Source of the DNA: Desulfurococcus mucosus DSM 2162 | GTDB lineage: Archaea; Thermoproteota; Thermoprotei_A; Sulfolobales; Desulfurococcaceae | Length of the DNA: 64,000 nt | Assembly: GCF_000186365.1 (NCBI RefSeq) | Contig: NC_014961.1 | Location: 558,001 to 622,000 of the forward strand | Direction: 5' to 3' | Shown: piece after piece, positions 17,676 through 25,175 of the stretch | Layout: the number at the start of each line of letters is the position of its first letter | Numbering within the stretch: position 1 is the stretch's first letter | The notes under the pieces: model-generated | Database searches by the model: none | Seen by the model: the letters and a program-made list of their open reading frames with translations, nothing else | What the model was told of the DNA's origin: nothing | Translations under genes and position numbers: made by a program

Positions 17676-19761
17676 CCTTGAAACCGGTTTAAGGGGCGCC
17701 GAGCTCACAGAGGCCTTCAAGAAGTTCATAGACACATACCGCTCCAAGGAGGGGCTCCGCAAGTACGAGGAGAGAATAGGGCAAATGGTGGGCATGGGGC
17801 AGAGAAGCCTCATCGTGGACTTCACTGATCTAATAGGATACAGCAGGGAGCTGGCGAACACACTTATAGATAGGCCGGACGAGGCCTTGGAGAGCTTCAG
17901 CGATGCAATACGCTCGATCGTGGAGAGAGACTACCCCGAGTACGCTAGGAAGGCTGTGAAGTTCTACCCGAGGCTCAGGAACCCGCCTGAGACACTGAGG
18001 ATCAGGGATATTTCAAGCGACTACATTGGTAAGCTGATAGCCATAGAAGGGATAGTTACAAGGGTCACCAGGATAGATGCAAGAATAGTTAAGGCAACAT
18101 ACAGGCATGCAGACCCTGAGACAGGCGTACACGAGTTCCACTACCCAGAGGAGGGGGAAATGGGGGAGAGACTTGAGAGACCACAGCTGTGTCCGGTGTG
18201 CGGTAAACCGGGCAGGTTCGAGCTGATCCCTGAGAAAAGCGTCTTCATAGACTGGCAGAAAATAGTCGTACAGGAGAAGCCCGAGGAGGTTCCCGGCGGG
18301 CAGATACCCCGCAGCATAGAGGTCGTGTTGACAGGCGACATAGTTGACGCAGCGAGACCCGGCGACAGAGTCGTGGTGATCGGGATCCTCCGCGTAGCAC
18401 CTGTGACATCGATCGATAAGCGCGGCCCTAGGGCGGTTTTCTCCTTCTATATTGATGCAAACAATGTCGAGGTGCAGGAGAAGGTCCTGGAGGAGATAGA
18501 GATAACGAAGGAGGATGAGGAGAGGATCAGGGAGCTAGCCAGGGATCCATGGATAAGGGAGAAGATTATCGCGAGCATTGCGCCAGGCATATATGGATAC
18601 TGGGACATAAAGGAGGCAATAGCACTACTACTCCTAGGCGGCGTACCCAAGATACTCCAGGATGGCACGAGGATCAGGGGAGACATACATGTCCTGTTGG
18701 TCGGCGACCCGGGTACAGCTAAGTCGCAGCTACTCCAGTTCACATCGAGGCTAGCGCCGAGAGGCCTCTACACGAGTGGGAAGGGGTCTACTGCTGCAGG
18801 CTTAACGGCAACGGTACTGAGGGATAAGGCCACCGGTGAGTATTACCTGGAGGCAGGGGCCCTCGTGATAGCTGACGGAGGCGTCGCCTGCATAGACGAG
18901 ATAGATAAGATGAGGGATGAGGACAGGAGCGCTATACACGAGGCGCTAGAGCAACAGACTGTCAGCATAGCTAAAGCCGGGATAGTTGCGAGGCTCAATG
19001 CAAGAGCATCAGTCCTCGCCGCGGGGAACCCTAAGGATGGAAGATACGATCCAACCAAGCCGATAAGCAAGAACATTGATCTCCCTCCGACAATACTCTC
19101 AAGGTTCGACCTCATATTCACAATAAAGGATCTACCGAACCCCGAGCAGGATCGGAAGCTTGCACGCTACGTTCTCGGCGTGCACAGTGATGTCGAGAAG
19201 ACGCGTCCGCTGATAGACCTCCAGCTCCTCAAGAAGTATATAAGCTACGCGAGAAGATACGTGCATCCACAGCTGACCCCGGAGGCAGCCAAGCTAATAG
19301 AGGAGTTCTATGTAAGCATGAGGAAGTCCTCTATACCCAGTGACCCAACACGCCCAGTCGCAATAGCCATAACACCGAGGCAGCTTGAGGCACTCGTGAG
19401 GCTTACAGAGGCCCATGCACGCCTCTCCCTGAAGAGCAAGGCGACACTAGAGGACGCTGAGGAAGCAATAAGGCTGATGCTCGTCATGCTGACCAAGATA
19501 GGTATAGATGTTGAGAGCGGCATGATAGACATAGATGTCATCGAGTCAGGTGTGTCAGCATCCAGGAGGGAGAAGAAGAGGAAGTTCAGAGAATTCCTCT
19601 TCAGCATCCTGGAAGAAGTCAGCGAGATAAGCGTCAGCGAGGTCATTAAGAGGGCTAGGGAGAAAGGGTTTGAAAGAGAATTCGTCCAGGAGGAGATAAA
19701 AGACATGTTGAGGTCGGGTGAAATCTACGAGCCGAAAGTGGGCTACATAGCTAAAGCCTAG
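17659..19761 (+). CDS. mcm: Replicative DNA helicase MCM
   Basis: Hexameric 3'-5' replicative helicase, 700 residues. The N-terminal DNA-binding domain has a zinc site: CPVCG (about 177-181) pairs with His residues in RHADPETGVHEF (about 146-157), where Sulfolobus has a cysteine. The AAA+ core has Walker A GDPGTAKSQ (about 349-357), Walker B CIDEIDKM (about 411-418), sensor 1 AAGNPKDGRYDP and the arginine finger LSRFDL (about 480). A C-terminal winged helix follows (about 625-700). No intein is seen. It starts with GTG inside the end of gins23. Confidence 0.97.
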   Translation: MSRESSLETGLRGAELTEAFKKFIDTYRSKEGLRKYEERIGQMVGMGQRSLIVDFTDLIGYSRELANTLIDRPDEALESFSDAIRSIVERDYPEYARKAVKFYPRLRNPPETLRIRDISSDYIGKLIAIEGIVTRVTRIDARIVKATYRHADPETGVHEFHYPEEGEMGERLERPQLCPVCGKPGRFELIPEKSVFIDWQKIVVQEKPEEVPGGQIPRSIEVVLTGDIVDAARPGDRVVVIGILRVAPVTSIDKRGPRAVFSFYIDANNVEVQEKVLEEIEITKEDEERIRELARDPWIREKIIASIAPGIYGYWDIKEAIALLLLGGVPKILQDGTRIRGDIHVLLVGDPGTAKSQLLQFTSRLAPRGLYTSGKGSTAAGLTATVLRDKATGEYYLEAGALVIADGGVACIDEIDKMRDEDRSAIHEALEQQTVSIAKAGIVARLNARASVLAAGNPKDGRYDPTKPISKNIDLPPTILSRFDLIFTIKDLPNPEQDRKLARYVLGVHSDVEKTRPLIDLQLLKKYISYARRYVHPQLTPEAAKLIEEFYVSMRKSSIPSDPTRPVAIAITPRQLEALVRLTEAHARLSLKSKATLEDAEEAIRLMLVMLTKIGIDVESGMIDIDVIESGVSASRREKKRKFREFLFSILEEVSEISVSEVIKRAREKGFEREFVQEEIKDMLRSGEIYEPKVGYIAKA

Positions 19762-19770
19762 TTGCCTGAA

Positions 19771-20034
19771 TCATCCAGCCTGATTCTTCGACTCAATCCA
19801 CTTCCTTCTATGCGTCCACAGGGATGGAGGAGTCCACAGTATCCATGCCGGCACAGACTTTATGAACTCATACGCCTCCTCCCAGCCCTCTAGACCCAGC
19901 TTCTCCGCCAACTCCTCCAGGCCCATCGGGGTCTTCACGTATTCATGTAGAATGCTCAGGGTCTTCTCATCAATAGGTATCTCCTTCTCCCCTACTTTAA
20001 CAACGTAAACACGCTCCCCGCTCACATCAGTCAC
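19771..20034 (-). CDS. Small acidic protein, helix-turn-helix-like, unknown
   Basis: An 87-residue protein with a beta-hairpin-like start (ERVYVVKVGEKEIPIDE) followed by helices. The stretch YVKTPMGLEELAEKLGLEGW could be a helix-turn-helix, and the C-terminus is tryptophan-rich (WILWTPPSLWTHRRKWIE). I do not know the family. It is convergent with mcm, 9 bases apart, and stands upstream of the element at 20096. Confidence 0.6.
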   Translation of the reverse strand: MTDVSGERVYVVKVGEKEIPIDEKTLSILHEYVKTPMGLEELAEKLGLEGWEEAYEFIKSVPAWILWTPPSLWTHRRKWIESKNQAG

Positions 20035-20095
20035 CCTCTGAAACCTCTTGTAGAGTAGTAGTGTGAGAGGAGGTTTTAAACATGCCTCAGGACAC

Positions 20096-20318
20096 TTACA
20101 GCTGAAAGCCCCGTCTTTTAAGGCGGGAGTGTCTCCGTGGCCTGCGAGGGATTCCCAGCCCTGAGTGTTGCCTTCAGGACTAGCCCCACCCCTCGCAGGG
20201 ATAAAGAATCCATGACCACTCCGACTGCCCCATAGATGACGGGTGTAAACCCGGGGAGATGCAGGGAATCATAGAGCCCCTAAAGGAAAAACTCCTTTAG
20301 AGCTGAGAGGAGATCAGG
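20096..20318 (+). mobile_element. ~220-base IS200/IS605-derived element (copy B), possible guide-RNA-like RNA
   Basis: Opens TTACAGCTGAAAGCCCCGTC and closes GAGAGGAGATCAGG. It shares four blocks with the minus-strand copy D at 54160-54369: the opening TTACARCTGAAAGC, CCTGAGTGTTGYCTTCAGG (a CCTGA/TCAGG hairpin with a single base difference), TAGATGACGKGTGTAAACCC with a following GGGG, and the GAGGAG-TC terminus. A second hairpin TAAAGG/CCTTTA sits near the right end. There is no coding frame. The ends match the solo ends at 2705 and 39883. In living elements of this type the 3' part of the tnpB transcript is the nuclease guide RNA; a stand-alone copy could be a MITE-like element or an expressed RNA. 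It fills the gap 20035-20352. Confidence 0.6.
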
Positions 20319-20326
20319 TTTTATAT
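20319..20326 (+). promoter_or_regulatory. TATA box of the thioesterase gene
   Basis: TTTTATAT lies 27 to 34 bases before the GTG start of the thioesterase, the distance expected for a leaderless or very short-leader archaeal transcript. It begins exactly where element B ends, so the insertion abuts and may have shaped this promoter. Confidence 0.5.
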
Positions 20327-20352
20327 CCCGTGGACGCCTTGTTTTAGACGCG

Positions 20353-20763
20353 GTGATAGCCGTGTCTACAAGTATTGAGCCAGGCCTCTACTGCGAGGAG
20401 GAATACCTGGTTGAAGAACACCATATAGCCAGCCATGTAGGCAGCGGCGAGGTCCAAGTGCTTTCAACACCCAGCATGATAGCCTTCATGGAGAGAACAG
20501 CGCTGAGATGCGTGGAGCCACGGCTCCCCGAGGGCTATACAACCGTGGGGACAATGGTCAACATCAAGCACTTGAATCCCGCTCCACGTGGAGCCAGGGT
20601 AAGGGTCTCCGCTAAACTGATAAGCGTGGATGGAAGACGCCTCCTCTTCGAGGTGAAGGCCTACTGGAACAATATGCTCCTAGGCGAGGGAACGCATGAA
20701 AGATTCATTGTTAACAGGGAGAAATTCATTGAGAAAGTGAAGTCCATGATCACCCAGAAGTGA
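20353..20763 (+). CDS. FlK-like hot-dog thioesterase
   Basis: A 136-residue single hot-dog domain protein. HHIASHVGSGEVQVLSTPSM and GYTTVGTMVNIKHLNPAP place the putative active site (Thr/Glu/His-type residues on the central helix AFMERTALRCVEP) in the pattern of fluoroacetyl-CoA thioesterase-like proteins. Natural substrates of archaeal members are unknown; a general acyl-CoA hydrolase is the safe reading. GTG codons at 20353 and 20362 are both possible starts. It stands alone between element B and the tRNA-Pro gene, which is convergent. Confidence 0.8.
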   Translation: MIAVSTSIEPGLYCEEEYLVEEHHIASHVGSGEVQVLSTPSMIAFMERTALRCVEPRLPEGYTTVGTMVNIKHLNPAPRGARVRVSAKLISVDGRRLLFEVKAYWNNMLLGEGTHERFIVNREKFIEKVKSMITQK

Positions 20764-20774
20764 TTTTCAACGAG

Positions 20775-20880
20775 TGGGGCCGCCGGGATTTGAACCCGGG
20801 ACCACCGGCGCTCCGGGAGTCCTGGGCCACGGGGGTACTCCCCCCAGGCCGGCATCCTAGCCAGGCTAGACGACGGCCCC
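20775..20880 (-). tRNA. tRNA-Pro (GGG) with a 31-nt intron
   Basis: On the minus strand a full cloverleaf can be drawn: acceptor GGGGCCG/CGGCCCC with A as discriminator, D arm GTCTAGCCTGGCTAGGAT, anticodon stem CCGGC/GCCGG, and T arm CCGGG-TTCAAAT-CCCGG. CCA is not encoded. The anticodon loop is interrupted: CT-GGGG and C-GCCGG are separated by about 31 bases containing a GGGGG-AGTA-CCCCC hairpin, the usual position 37/38 for archaeal bulge-helix-bulge introns. Shifting the cut by one base leaves the same anticodon GGG, so proline is secure. The mature tRNA would be about 75 nt. Confidence 0.92.
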
Positions 20881-20908
20881 TTCAACCGTATCCATAAGGT
20901 GCGGATGC

Positions 20909-20916
20909 CTTATAAA
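20909..20916 (-). promoter_or_regulatory. TATA box of tRNA-Pro
   Basis: TTTATAAG on the minus strand is centred about 32 bases upstream of the mature tRNA 5' end, a standard archaeal tRNA promoter spacing that allows a short 5' leader removed by RNase P. Confidence 0.6.
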
Positions 20917-20986
20917 CAATACCGTTTCCATGAATAGCGGTATGCGCACTTTCAGTGCTGTCTAAGGGTATTTAAACCTTGTGCCC

Positions 20987-21107
20987 CGTAATACATTAAA
21001 TGTTTGATTAAATATTATTGTAATAGCTATCAATATTATACTCCGATAAAGTTATAACAATTGTTTAAAGGTATTACGCGACCCCACTCTTATCCCATGG
21101 TATTACG
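20987..21107. repeat. AT-rich island bounded by inverted GTATTACG motifs; origin-like
   Basis: The 60 bases 21001-21060 contain only 12 G or C, in a window that is otherwise about half G+C. CGTAATAC at 20987 stands in inverted orientation to GTATTACG at 21071 and again at 21100. Inside are palindromes ATAGCTAT, GTTATAAC and AACAATTGTT. Inverted binding-like motifs around a very AT-rich core are the usual layout of archaeal origins, and mcm, gins23 and rfc genes lie within 6 kb. No Cdc6 gene is near and I see no clear ORB consensus, so a complex promoter for the downstream zinc-ribbon gene is the main alternative. Confidence 0.35.
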
Positions 21108-21131
21108 AGAATACATACTAAGGTGATACCG

Positions 21132-21389
21132 GTGCCTATTAGATACCGGTGTAAGAGATGCGGATTCGTACTCTTCGAGTTCAACAGGGTTGGACAGGAC
21201 TACTGGGGGGTGCCGACACCGGAGGAAGTCTACAGGCTCAGCGGCGGCGTGTGCCCCCGTTGCAAGTCGCTCCTGGATATACCGGGGCCAGGTGAGATAC
21301 GGAGCAGGATTGAGATAAGGCCGGCAGTAACCCTGAGGTATACTGTGCCGAGGACGGTGCCCAGCGAGCCGGCTGCAACCAGGCCTTGA
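21132..21389 (+). CDS. Small zinc-ribbon protein
   Basis: An 85-residue protein with two CxxC knuckles (YRCKRCGF near the N-terminus and GGVCPRCKSLLD about 30 residues later) enclosing an aromatic stretch DYWGVPTPEEV. It ends in a disordered Pro/Thr-rich tail. The pattern recurs in crenarchaeal conserved proteins of unknown function, and a nucleic acid or protein-binding role is plausible. The GTG at 21132 has GGTGAT 5 bases upstream and begins the conserved VPIRYRC; the GTG at 21123 is an alternative. Confidence 0.7.
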   Translation: MPIRYRCKRCGFVLFEFNRVGQDYWGVPTPEEVYRLSGGVCPRCKSLLDIPGPGEIRSRIEIRPAVTLRYTVPRTVPSEPAATRP

Positions 21390-21408
21390 ACCCTACCTCT
21401 GGTTCTTT

Positions 21409-22224
21409 CTACCCGGTGTTTAAGCCCATGGCTTCAAGGAACCTGTGTAAGGAGTCCTCGCTGTAGTTCTCCTTGTACCTCTTGAGCTCAACCCTAGCTC
21501 TCCCCCTGTCCACGCCGAGCTCCTGGAGGATTCTCCCACTATGCTTAAACCTGTAGAGTATGAAGGACGCGAAAGATGAAAGGTTCCCCGGTTTCTCCGA
21601 TACTCTCGCACTCTCCCAGTCTATGATCTTCACGCTGTCCCTGCAGATGAAGACGTGGTCGCCTGGACGGTTGAGCTCCCCGTGGTCAACCCGCGTGGAG
21701 TCAAGCCTCCACAAGGCGGTGAAAACCATGCGGAGCAGCTTCTTCAACTCCTTAATCCTCCCTGCCTCGCTGAGCTCTGCAAGCACGTCTTCCACAGGTC
21801 TGCATCTCAGTGGATCAATGAGCTCCCTGAATATGTAGTCCCTACTATACGTGTAGAGCTCTGGTACAACCCCTGACCCACCCGCCTTCATCATTGACTC
21901 AGCTTCCCTGGATAAATCATCCCTCCTACTATCCAGCCTCCTAAGCTTCAACACACCTAACCCATGCCTCCTGTGGTATGCTGCGACAACTATTGAGGAA
22001 TACCCTTTGCCGAGTACTCTGACCCCGTGTATCACCGAGCCTGTTTCAAGCAGGTATATGAAGCCGTCTCTCATCAGCCTGTCGACTCTTTCAGCTAGGA
22101 GACTCCCTTCACAATCACTTGGGAAGCAGAGTATTCTACGCGTATAGGGGTCGTTTAAACCCCTAGCTAGGAAATGCACTTCTCCATCCATGAAGGCGTC
22201 TTCAATACGAATTCCGAGACCCAT
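21409..22224 (-). CDS. Atypical Ser/Thr protein kinase (COG2112 type)
   Basis: A 271-residue eukaryote-like kinase fold. The glycine loop is VLGKGYSSIV, the ATP-anchoring lysine is in GVLKLRR, the catalytic loop is VDHGELNRPGDHVFI in place of HRD...N, and the metal motif is IIDWESA in place of DFG. This matches the archaeal predicted kinase group COG2112, related to lipopolysaccharide/RIO-type kinases; targets are unknown. The start overlaps the end of the CCA-adding enzyme gene by 58 bases; the ATG at 22224 has AAAGGGG upstream and is preferred. Co-transcription with cca and thpR ties it to RNA processing. Confidence 0.8.
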   Translation of the reverse strand: MGLGIRIEDAFMDGEVHFLARGLNDPYTRRILCFPSDCEGSLLAERVDRLMRDGFIYLLETGSVIHGVRVLGKGYSSIVVAAYHRRHGLGVLKLRRLDSRRDDLSREAESMMKAGGSGVVPELYTYSRDYIFRELIDPLRCRPVEDVLAELSEAGRIKELKKLLRMVFTALWRLDSTRVDHGELNRPGDHVFICRDSVKIIDWESARVSEKPGNLSSFASFILYRFKHSGRILQELGVDRGRARVELKRYKENYSEDSLHRFLEAMGLNTG

Positions 22225-23567
22225 GTCAACGCCCCTTTACCAGCCAGCTCTCTAACAGTGTCTGAATCAAGGATCCTTATGGAAGGTCTCCTCCCCTTGA
22301 AGTGGGGTGCAACACTGTACTCCCAAGCCCTTTCAACCAGTAGCTGCGTCACATCAGTGTATTTCCTTGGAGCCAGAGCGTTCAACAAGCCTCTCTCATC
22401 AATCCATAGGCCGACGCCGCTAGCCAGGTGCTTCGATATGAAGCTCAGGGCTCTCTCACCGAACCTGGTGGCTGGACCAGTATAGTGCCTGTAGACTGGT
22501 AGATTACATGCCTCGAGTTCGACCAGTATTGCGGAATACTTGTCCTCGTCGCTCCAGGGGGATGAATCAATAACATGGAAGCCCATGTTGTGGAGGAGCT
22601 TAACCAGTGCATCCCTAACCCTGTTTAACTCACCCCACACGACGTCGGGAGGCAGCTTCTCGTTGAGAACGTATTCAACTAGAACTATGCATCTCCCGGC
22701 GAGCCTCCCTGCCAGCTCCTCGGGCTGGGGTTGCCTAGAGCCTAGACCGTAGAATACGGGGGATGGATTAGCCATGTAGCATCTCGAGGCCAATGTGAGT
22801 GTTGAGAGACTCTTAAGGGATACATTGGCTGTGACATTCCTCATGGGGTCCACGGGGTCCGGCATGTATACCACTGAGTCAGGGTACTTCCTTCTAAACT
22901 CCTTCCAGAACCCCTTGTCGACGCCCAACGTATCTATGTAGACAGGGGGGTTCCACTGGGAGGCCTCCTCTAGAACCCTTCTCAGCGAACCATACTTGGC
23001 TATGAGTAGTTCAACAGCGTAGCCGCTGAACCCCTTGGTCTTCACCTCTGCACCATACACGTTTATCCCCTTCATGAACTTCTTCAAAAGCCTTGCCTGA
23101 TCCCTCATCTCGGGGGTTAGCTTCTCCCTGACAAACCTCGTGTGAAACGGTGTCCTGTCCACAGCTGTCCTCACTCTTGCAGGGTCAGATATGTTGAAGG
23201 CTGGCACTATGTCCGCCTCTACATCACTCACCCTGACTCTTACATACGGGTGCTCCGCATACCTGAGCTCGTAGCCTCCAAGCCTCCCGGCTGCCTCAAC
23301 TATGAGCTTAAACCCCTTGGTCTTCAACTCCTCAATGCTCCAGGACTCCGGGTAGAGGACGAAGATATCCATATCCCTGTCTCCTGAGAGCCATGTGTCG
23401 TGTGCTATGCTCCCCTGTAGCGTCACCTCGGCTTCAACGCCGTGCTCGCTGAGAACCTTTTTAAGCGTCCCCGCTATGGTCTCGTAGACCCCGAGGACGT
23501 GGAGGTACTCCTCCTTGCTCGGCTTGATCAGTTTCAGCACTGCGTCCTCAACGCTCTCCATGCCCAT
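22167..23567 (-). CDS. cca: CCA tRNA nucleotidyltransferase, archaeal class I
   Basis: Adds or repairs the 3' CCA of tRNAs without a template; the tRNA-Pro in this window lacks an encoded CCA and so needs it. The 466-residue enzyme has the nucleotidyltransferase signature GSIAHDTWL (52-60) and catalytic aspartates in GDRDMDIF (Asp65, Asp67), followed by the body and tail domains. It starts 12 bases after the thpR stop (ATG at 23567 or the second ATG two codons on) and is followed by the overlapping kinase gene. Confidence 0.95.
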   Translation of the reverse strand: MGMESVEDAVLKLIKPSKEEYLHVLGVYETIAGTLKKVLSEHGVEAEVTLQGSIAHDTWLSGDRDMDIFVLYPESWSIEELKTKGFKLIVEAAGRLGGYELRYAEHPYVRVRVSDVEADIVPAFNISDPARVRTAVDRTPFHTRFVREKLTPEMRDQARLLKKFMKGINVYGAEVKTKGFSGYAVELLIAKYGSLRRVLEEASQWNPPVYIDTLGVDKGFWKEFRRKYPDSVVYMPDPVDPMRNVTANVSLKSLSTLTLASRCYMANPSPVFYGLGSRQPQPEELAGRLAGRCIVLVEYVLNEKLPPDVVWGELNRVRDALVKLLHNMGFHVIDSSPWSDEDKYSAILVELEACNLPVYRHYTGPATRFGERALSFISKHLASGVGLWIDERGLLNALAPRKYTDVTQLLVERAWEYSVAPHFKGRRPSIRILDSDTVRELAGKGALTWVSEFVLKTPSWMEKCIS

Positions 23568-23579
23568 CCCACTTCACTG

Positions 23580-24155
23580 TCATTGCTGCACCAGCTTCTT
23601 CACACATATGTTACTGTATATGGGACCCCGAGGTGTTAGAACGCTCTTCTTAACGATTACCTCGTCAACAGGGGTGTAACCGAAATCCATGTCCCTCATC
23701 TCCAGGAGCACCTTTACAAGCTTCTCGAGGCCCCTGTAGCCCTTGACTCTCGCAAGCGTTATATGTGGAGTGAACTCTTCTCTCTCAGGCTTCACCCCAA
23801 GCCTCCTTAGGCCAGCCTCGACAACCCTGTATAGTTCGAGGAGTTCTCCAGCGCCTTCCTCAATCCCCGCCCATATAACTCTCGGCCGCTCAAGACTTGG
23901 AAAACCCCCTATCCCCTTTACATGCATCTCGAAGGGCTTAAAGGAGATGCCGGTGACTATCCCGCAGACCTCCTCCACAGTGCTCCTTGGTACTTCACCA
24001 ATGAACCTGAGCGTTAAGTGGATGTTCTCATCCTCCACGGGCTTCAAGTCGACGCCTACCCCGGCGACCCTGTCCCTGGCCTCTATCAACCTCCTCAACA
24101 CATCCCTGTTCTTAACCTCGATGGCTATGAAGCTCCTCACCAGCTCACTGCTCAA
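23580..24155 (-). CDS. thpR: RNA 2',3'-cyclic phosphodiesterase / 2'-5' RNA ligase family
   Basis: Two-histidine phosphoesterase that opens 2',3'-cyclic phosphate ends of RNA; some members join tRNA halves with 2'-5' bonds in vitro. The motifs HLTL and HITLARV are present with normal spacing, and the N-terminal RSFIAIEV is typical. Start choice is uncertain: TTG at 24155 has GAGGTG six bases upstream, GTG at 24140 would give the tightest family N-terminus, and the frame extends to TTG 24176. It heads the thpR-cca-kinase operon. Confidence 0.9.
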   Translation of the reverse strand: MSSELVRSFIAIEVKNRDVLRRLIEARDRVAGVGVDLKPVEDENIHLTLRFIGEVPRSTVEEVCGIVTGISFKPFEMHVKGIGGFPSLERPRVIWAGIEEGAGELLELYRVVEAGLRRLGVKPEREEFTPHITLARVKGYRGLEKLVKVLLEMRDMDFGYTPVDEVIVKKSVLTPRGPIYSNICVKKLVQQ

Positions 24156-24180
24156 GGCCCGCACCTCTTTAGCCAACCTT

Positions 24181-24198
24181 GAAACATTAAAATGTTTC
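24181..24198. promoter_or_regulatory. 18-bp perfect palindrome over the thpR promoter
   Basis: GAAACATT-AA-AATGTTTC is a perfect inverted repeat with a two-base centre. Read on the minus strand it includes TTTTAATG, a plausible TATA element about 30 bases upstream of the TTG start at 24155. The divergent UPF0200 gene has its own AT-rich box (agtatattaa) just beyond. The position fits an operator controlling the RNA repair operon. Confidence 0.4.
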
Positions 24199-24238
24199 CA
24201 AGTATATTAACCACACCCCGGGGCATGGAGGCTGAGTC

Positions 24239-24796
24239 ATGCTCTTCATACTTGTTGCAGGAATGCCAGGCTCCGGGAAGAGTATAGTGGTTGAGGCGGC
24301 GAGGAAGCTGGGTCTACCGGTTTACACAATGGGAGACGTGATCAGGGAGGAGGTTGCGAGAAGATACGGTGTTGTAACCCCTGAGCTAATGGTCTCCACA
24401 TCCAGCGAGCTGAGGAGGAAGCACGGTGAAAACATCGTGGCGGTTAGAACCATTGAGAAAATAGGGAGGGAAAACAGCGTTGTCGTCGTGGATGGTGTGA
24501 GGAGCCTCATAGAGGTCGAGGAGTTCAAGAAGCATGGAGACGTAGTCATAGTAGCCGTCCACGCCTCGCCTAGGACAAGGTTCAGGAGGCTTCTTGAAAG
24601 GAAGAGACCCGGGGATCCATCATCCTACGAGGAGTTCCTTAAACGGGACATGACAGAGCTGGGCTTCGGCCTGGGCAGCGTAATAGCCTTAGCGGACTAC
24701 ATGATTGTAAACGAGTCGAGCACCAGGGAGGCTGAGGAAGAAGCGTTTAAAATATTGGTGAACCTGGTGGGGAGGAGTGGTCAGAGTCGTGGTTGA
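24239..24796 (+). CDS. UPF0200 family P-loop kinase-like protein
   Basis: A 185-residue nucleotide-kinase fold with P-loop GMPGSGKS (8-15), a VVVVDGVRS strand (about 80-88) in the place of Walker B, and an arginine-rich lid (RTRFRRLLERKRPGD). It belongs to the archaeal UPF0200 group related to adenylate and dephospho-CoA kinases; the substrate is not established. GGAGG lies 7 bases before the ATG. It overlaps the UPF0201 gene by 20 bases, a pairing that itself suggests a shared pathway. Confidence 0.88.
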   Translation: MLFILVAGMPGSGKSIVVEAARKLGLPVYTMGDVIREEVARRYGVVTPELMVSTSSELRRKHGENIVAVRTIEKIGRENSVVVVDGVRSLIEVEEFKKHGDVVIVAVHASPRTRFRRLLERKRPGDPSSYEEFLKRDMTELGFGLGSVIALADYMIVNESSTREAEEEAFKILVNLVGRSGQSRG

Positions 24797-25175
24797 AGCA
24801 GAAGTGAGGCCCACCGAGGACTCTGAGAAGGTTAAGAAAGCCGTAGGAAACGTGTTCGCAGGCGACGTGGTCATCAGTGATCAGGGAGGCGGCTACAGGC
24901 TGGCCAGAGGTGTCTCGCTTACGATAGAGTCGCTGAAACCGCTTAGGGAGCTGGCCAGGGTTCAGCAGGTGGAGCCGGCTCTCAGAAGCTATATCCACAG
25001 GCATCGCGAGAACAGGGCGATAACCATACTGCTACATAAGCAGGCGGCATATGTTGGTAAGCTATCCCTCGTTGACAGTGAGAAGGAGTCGCCTCTCGGC
25101 GCCATAAGGATCACTGTGGAAGGAGATGAAGCCGAGCTCGATGAGGCATCAAGGTATTTAACGGGCTCCAGTTAG
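24777..25175 (+). CDS. UPF0201 family protein, RNA-binding fold
   Basis: A 132-residue archaeal protein of the UPF0201 group (COG1325), predicted from fold and gene context in other archaea to be RNA-binding or exosome-associated. It begins VRVVVEAEVRPTEDSEKVKKA and later has LLHKQAAYVGKLSL and SPLGAIRI. The GTG start has GGGGAGGA just upstream inside the UPF0200 gene. It is convergent with rnz, overlapping by 4 bases. Confidence 0.88.
   Translation: MVRVVVEAEVRPTEDSEKVKKAVGNVFAGDVVISDQGGGYRLARGVSLTIESLKPLRELARVQQVEPALRSYIHRHRENRAITILLHKQAAYVGKLSLVDSEKESPLGAIRITVEGDEAELDEASRYLTGSS

Noticed and set aside
17659-19761. Possible intein in MCM or in the RFC genes
   Set aside because: Walker A regions are uninterrupted and protein lengths are normal.
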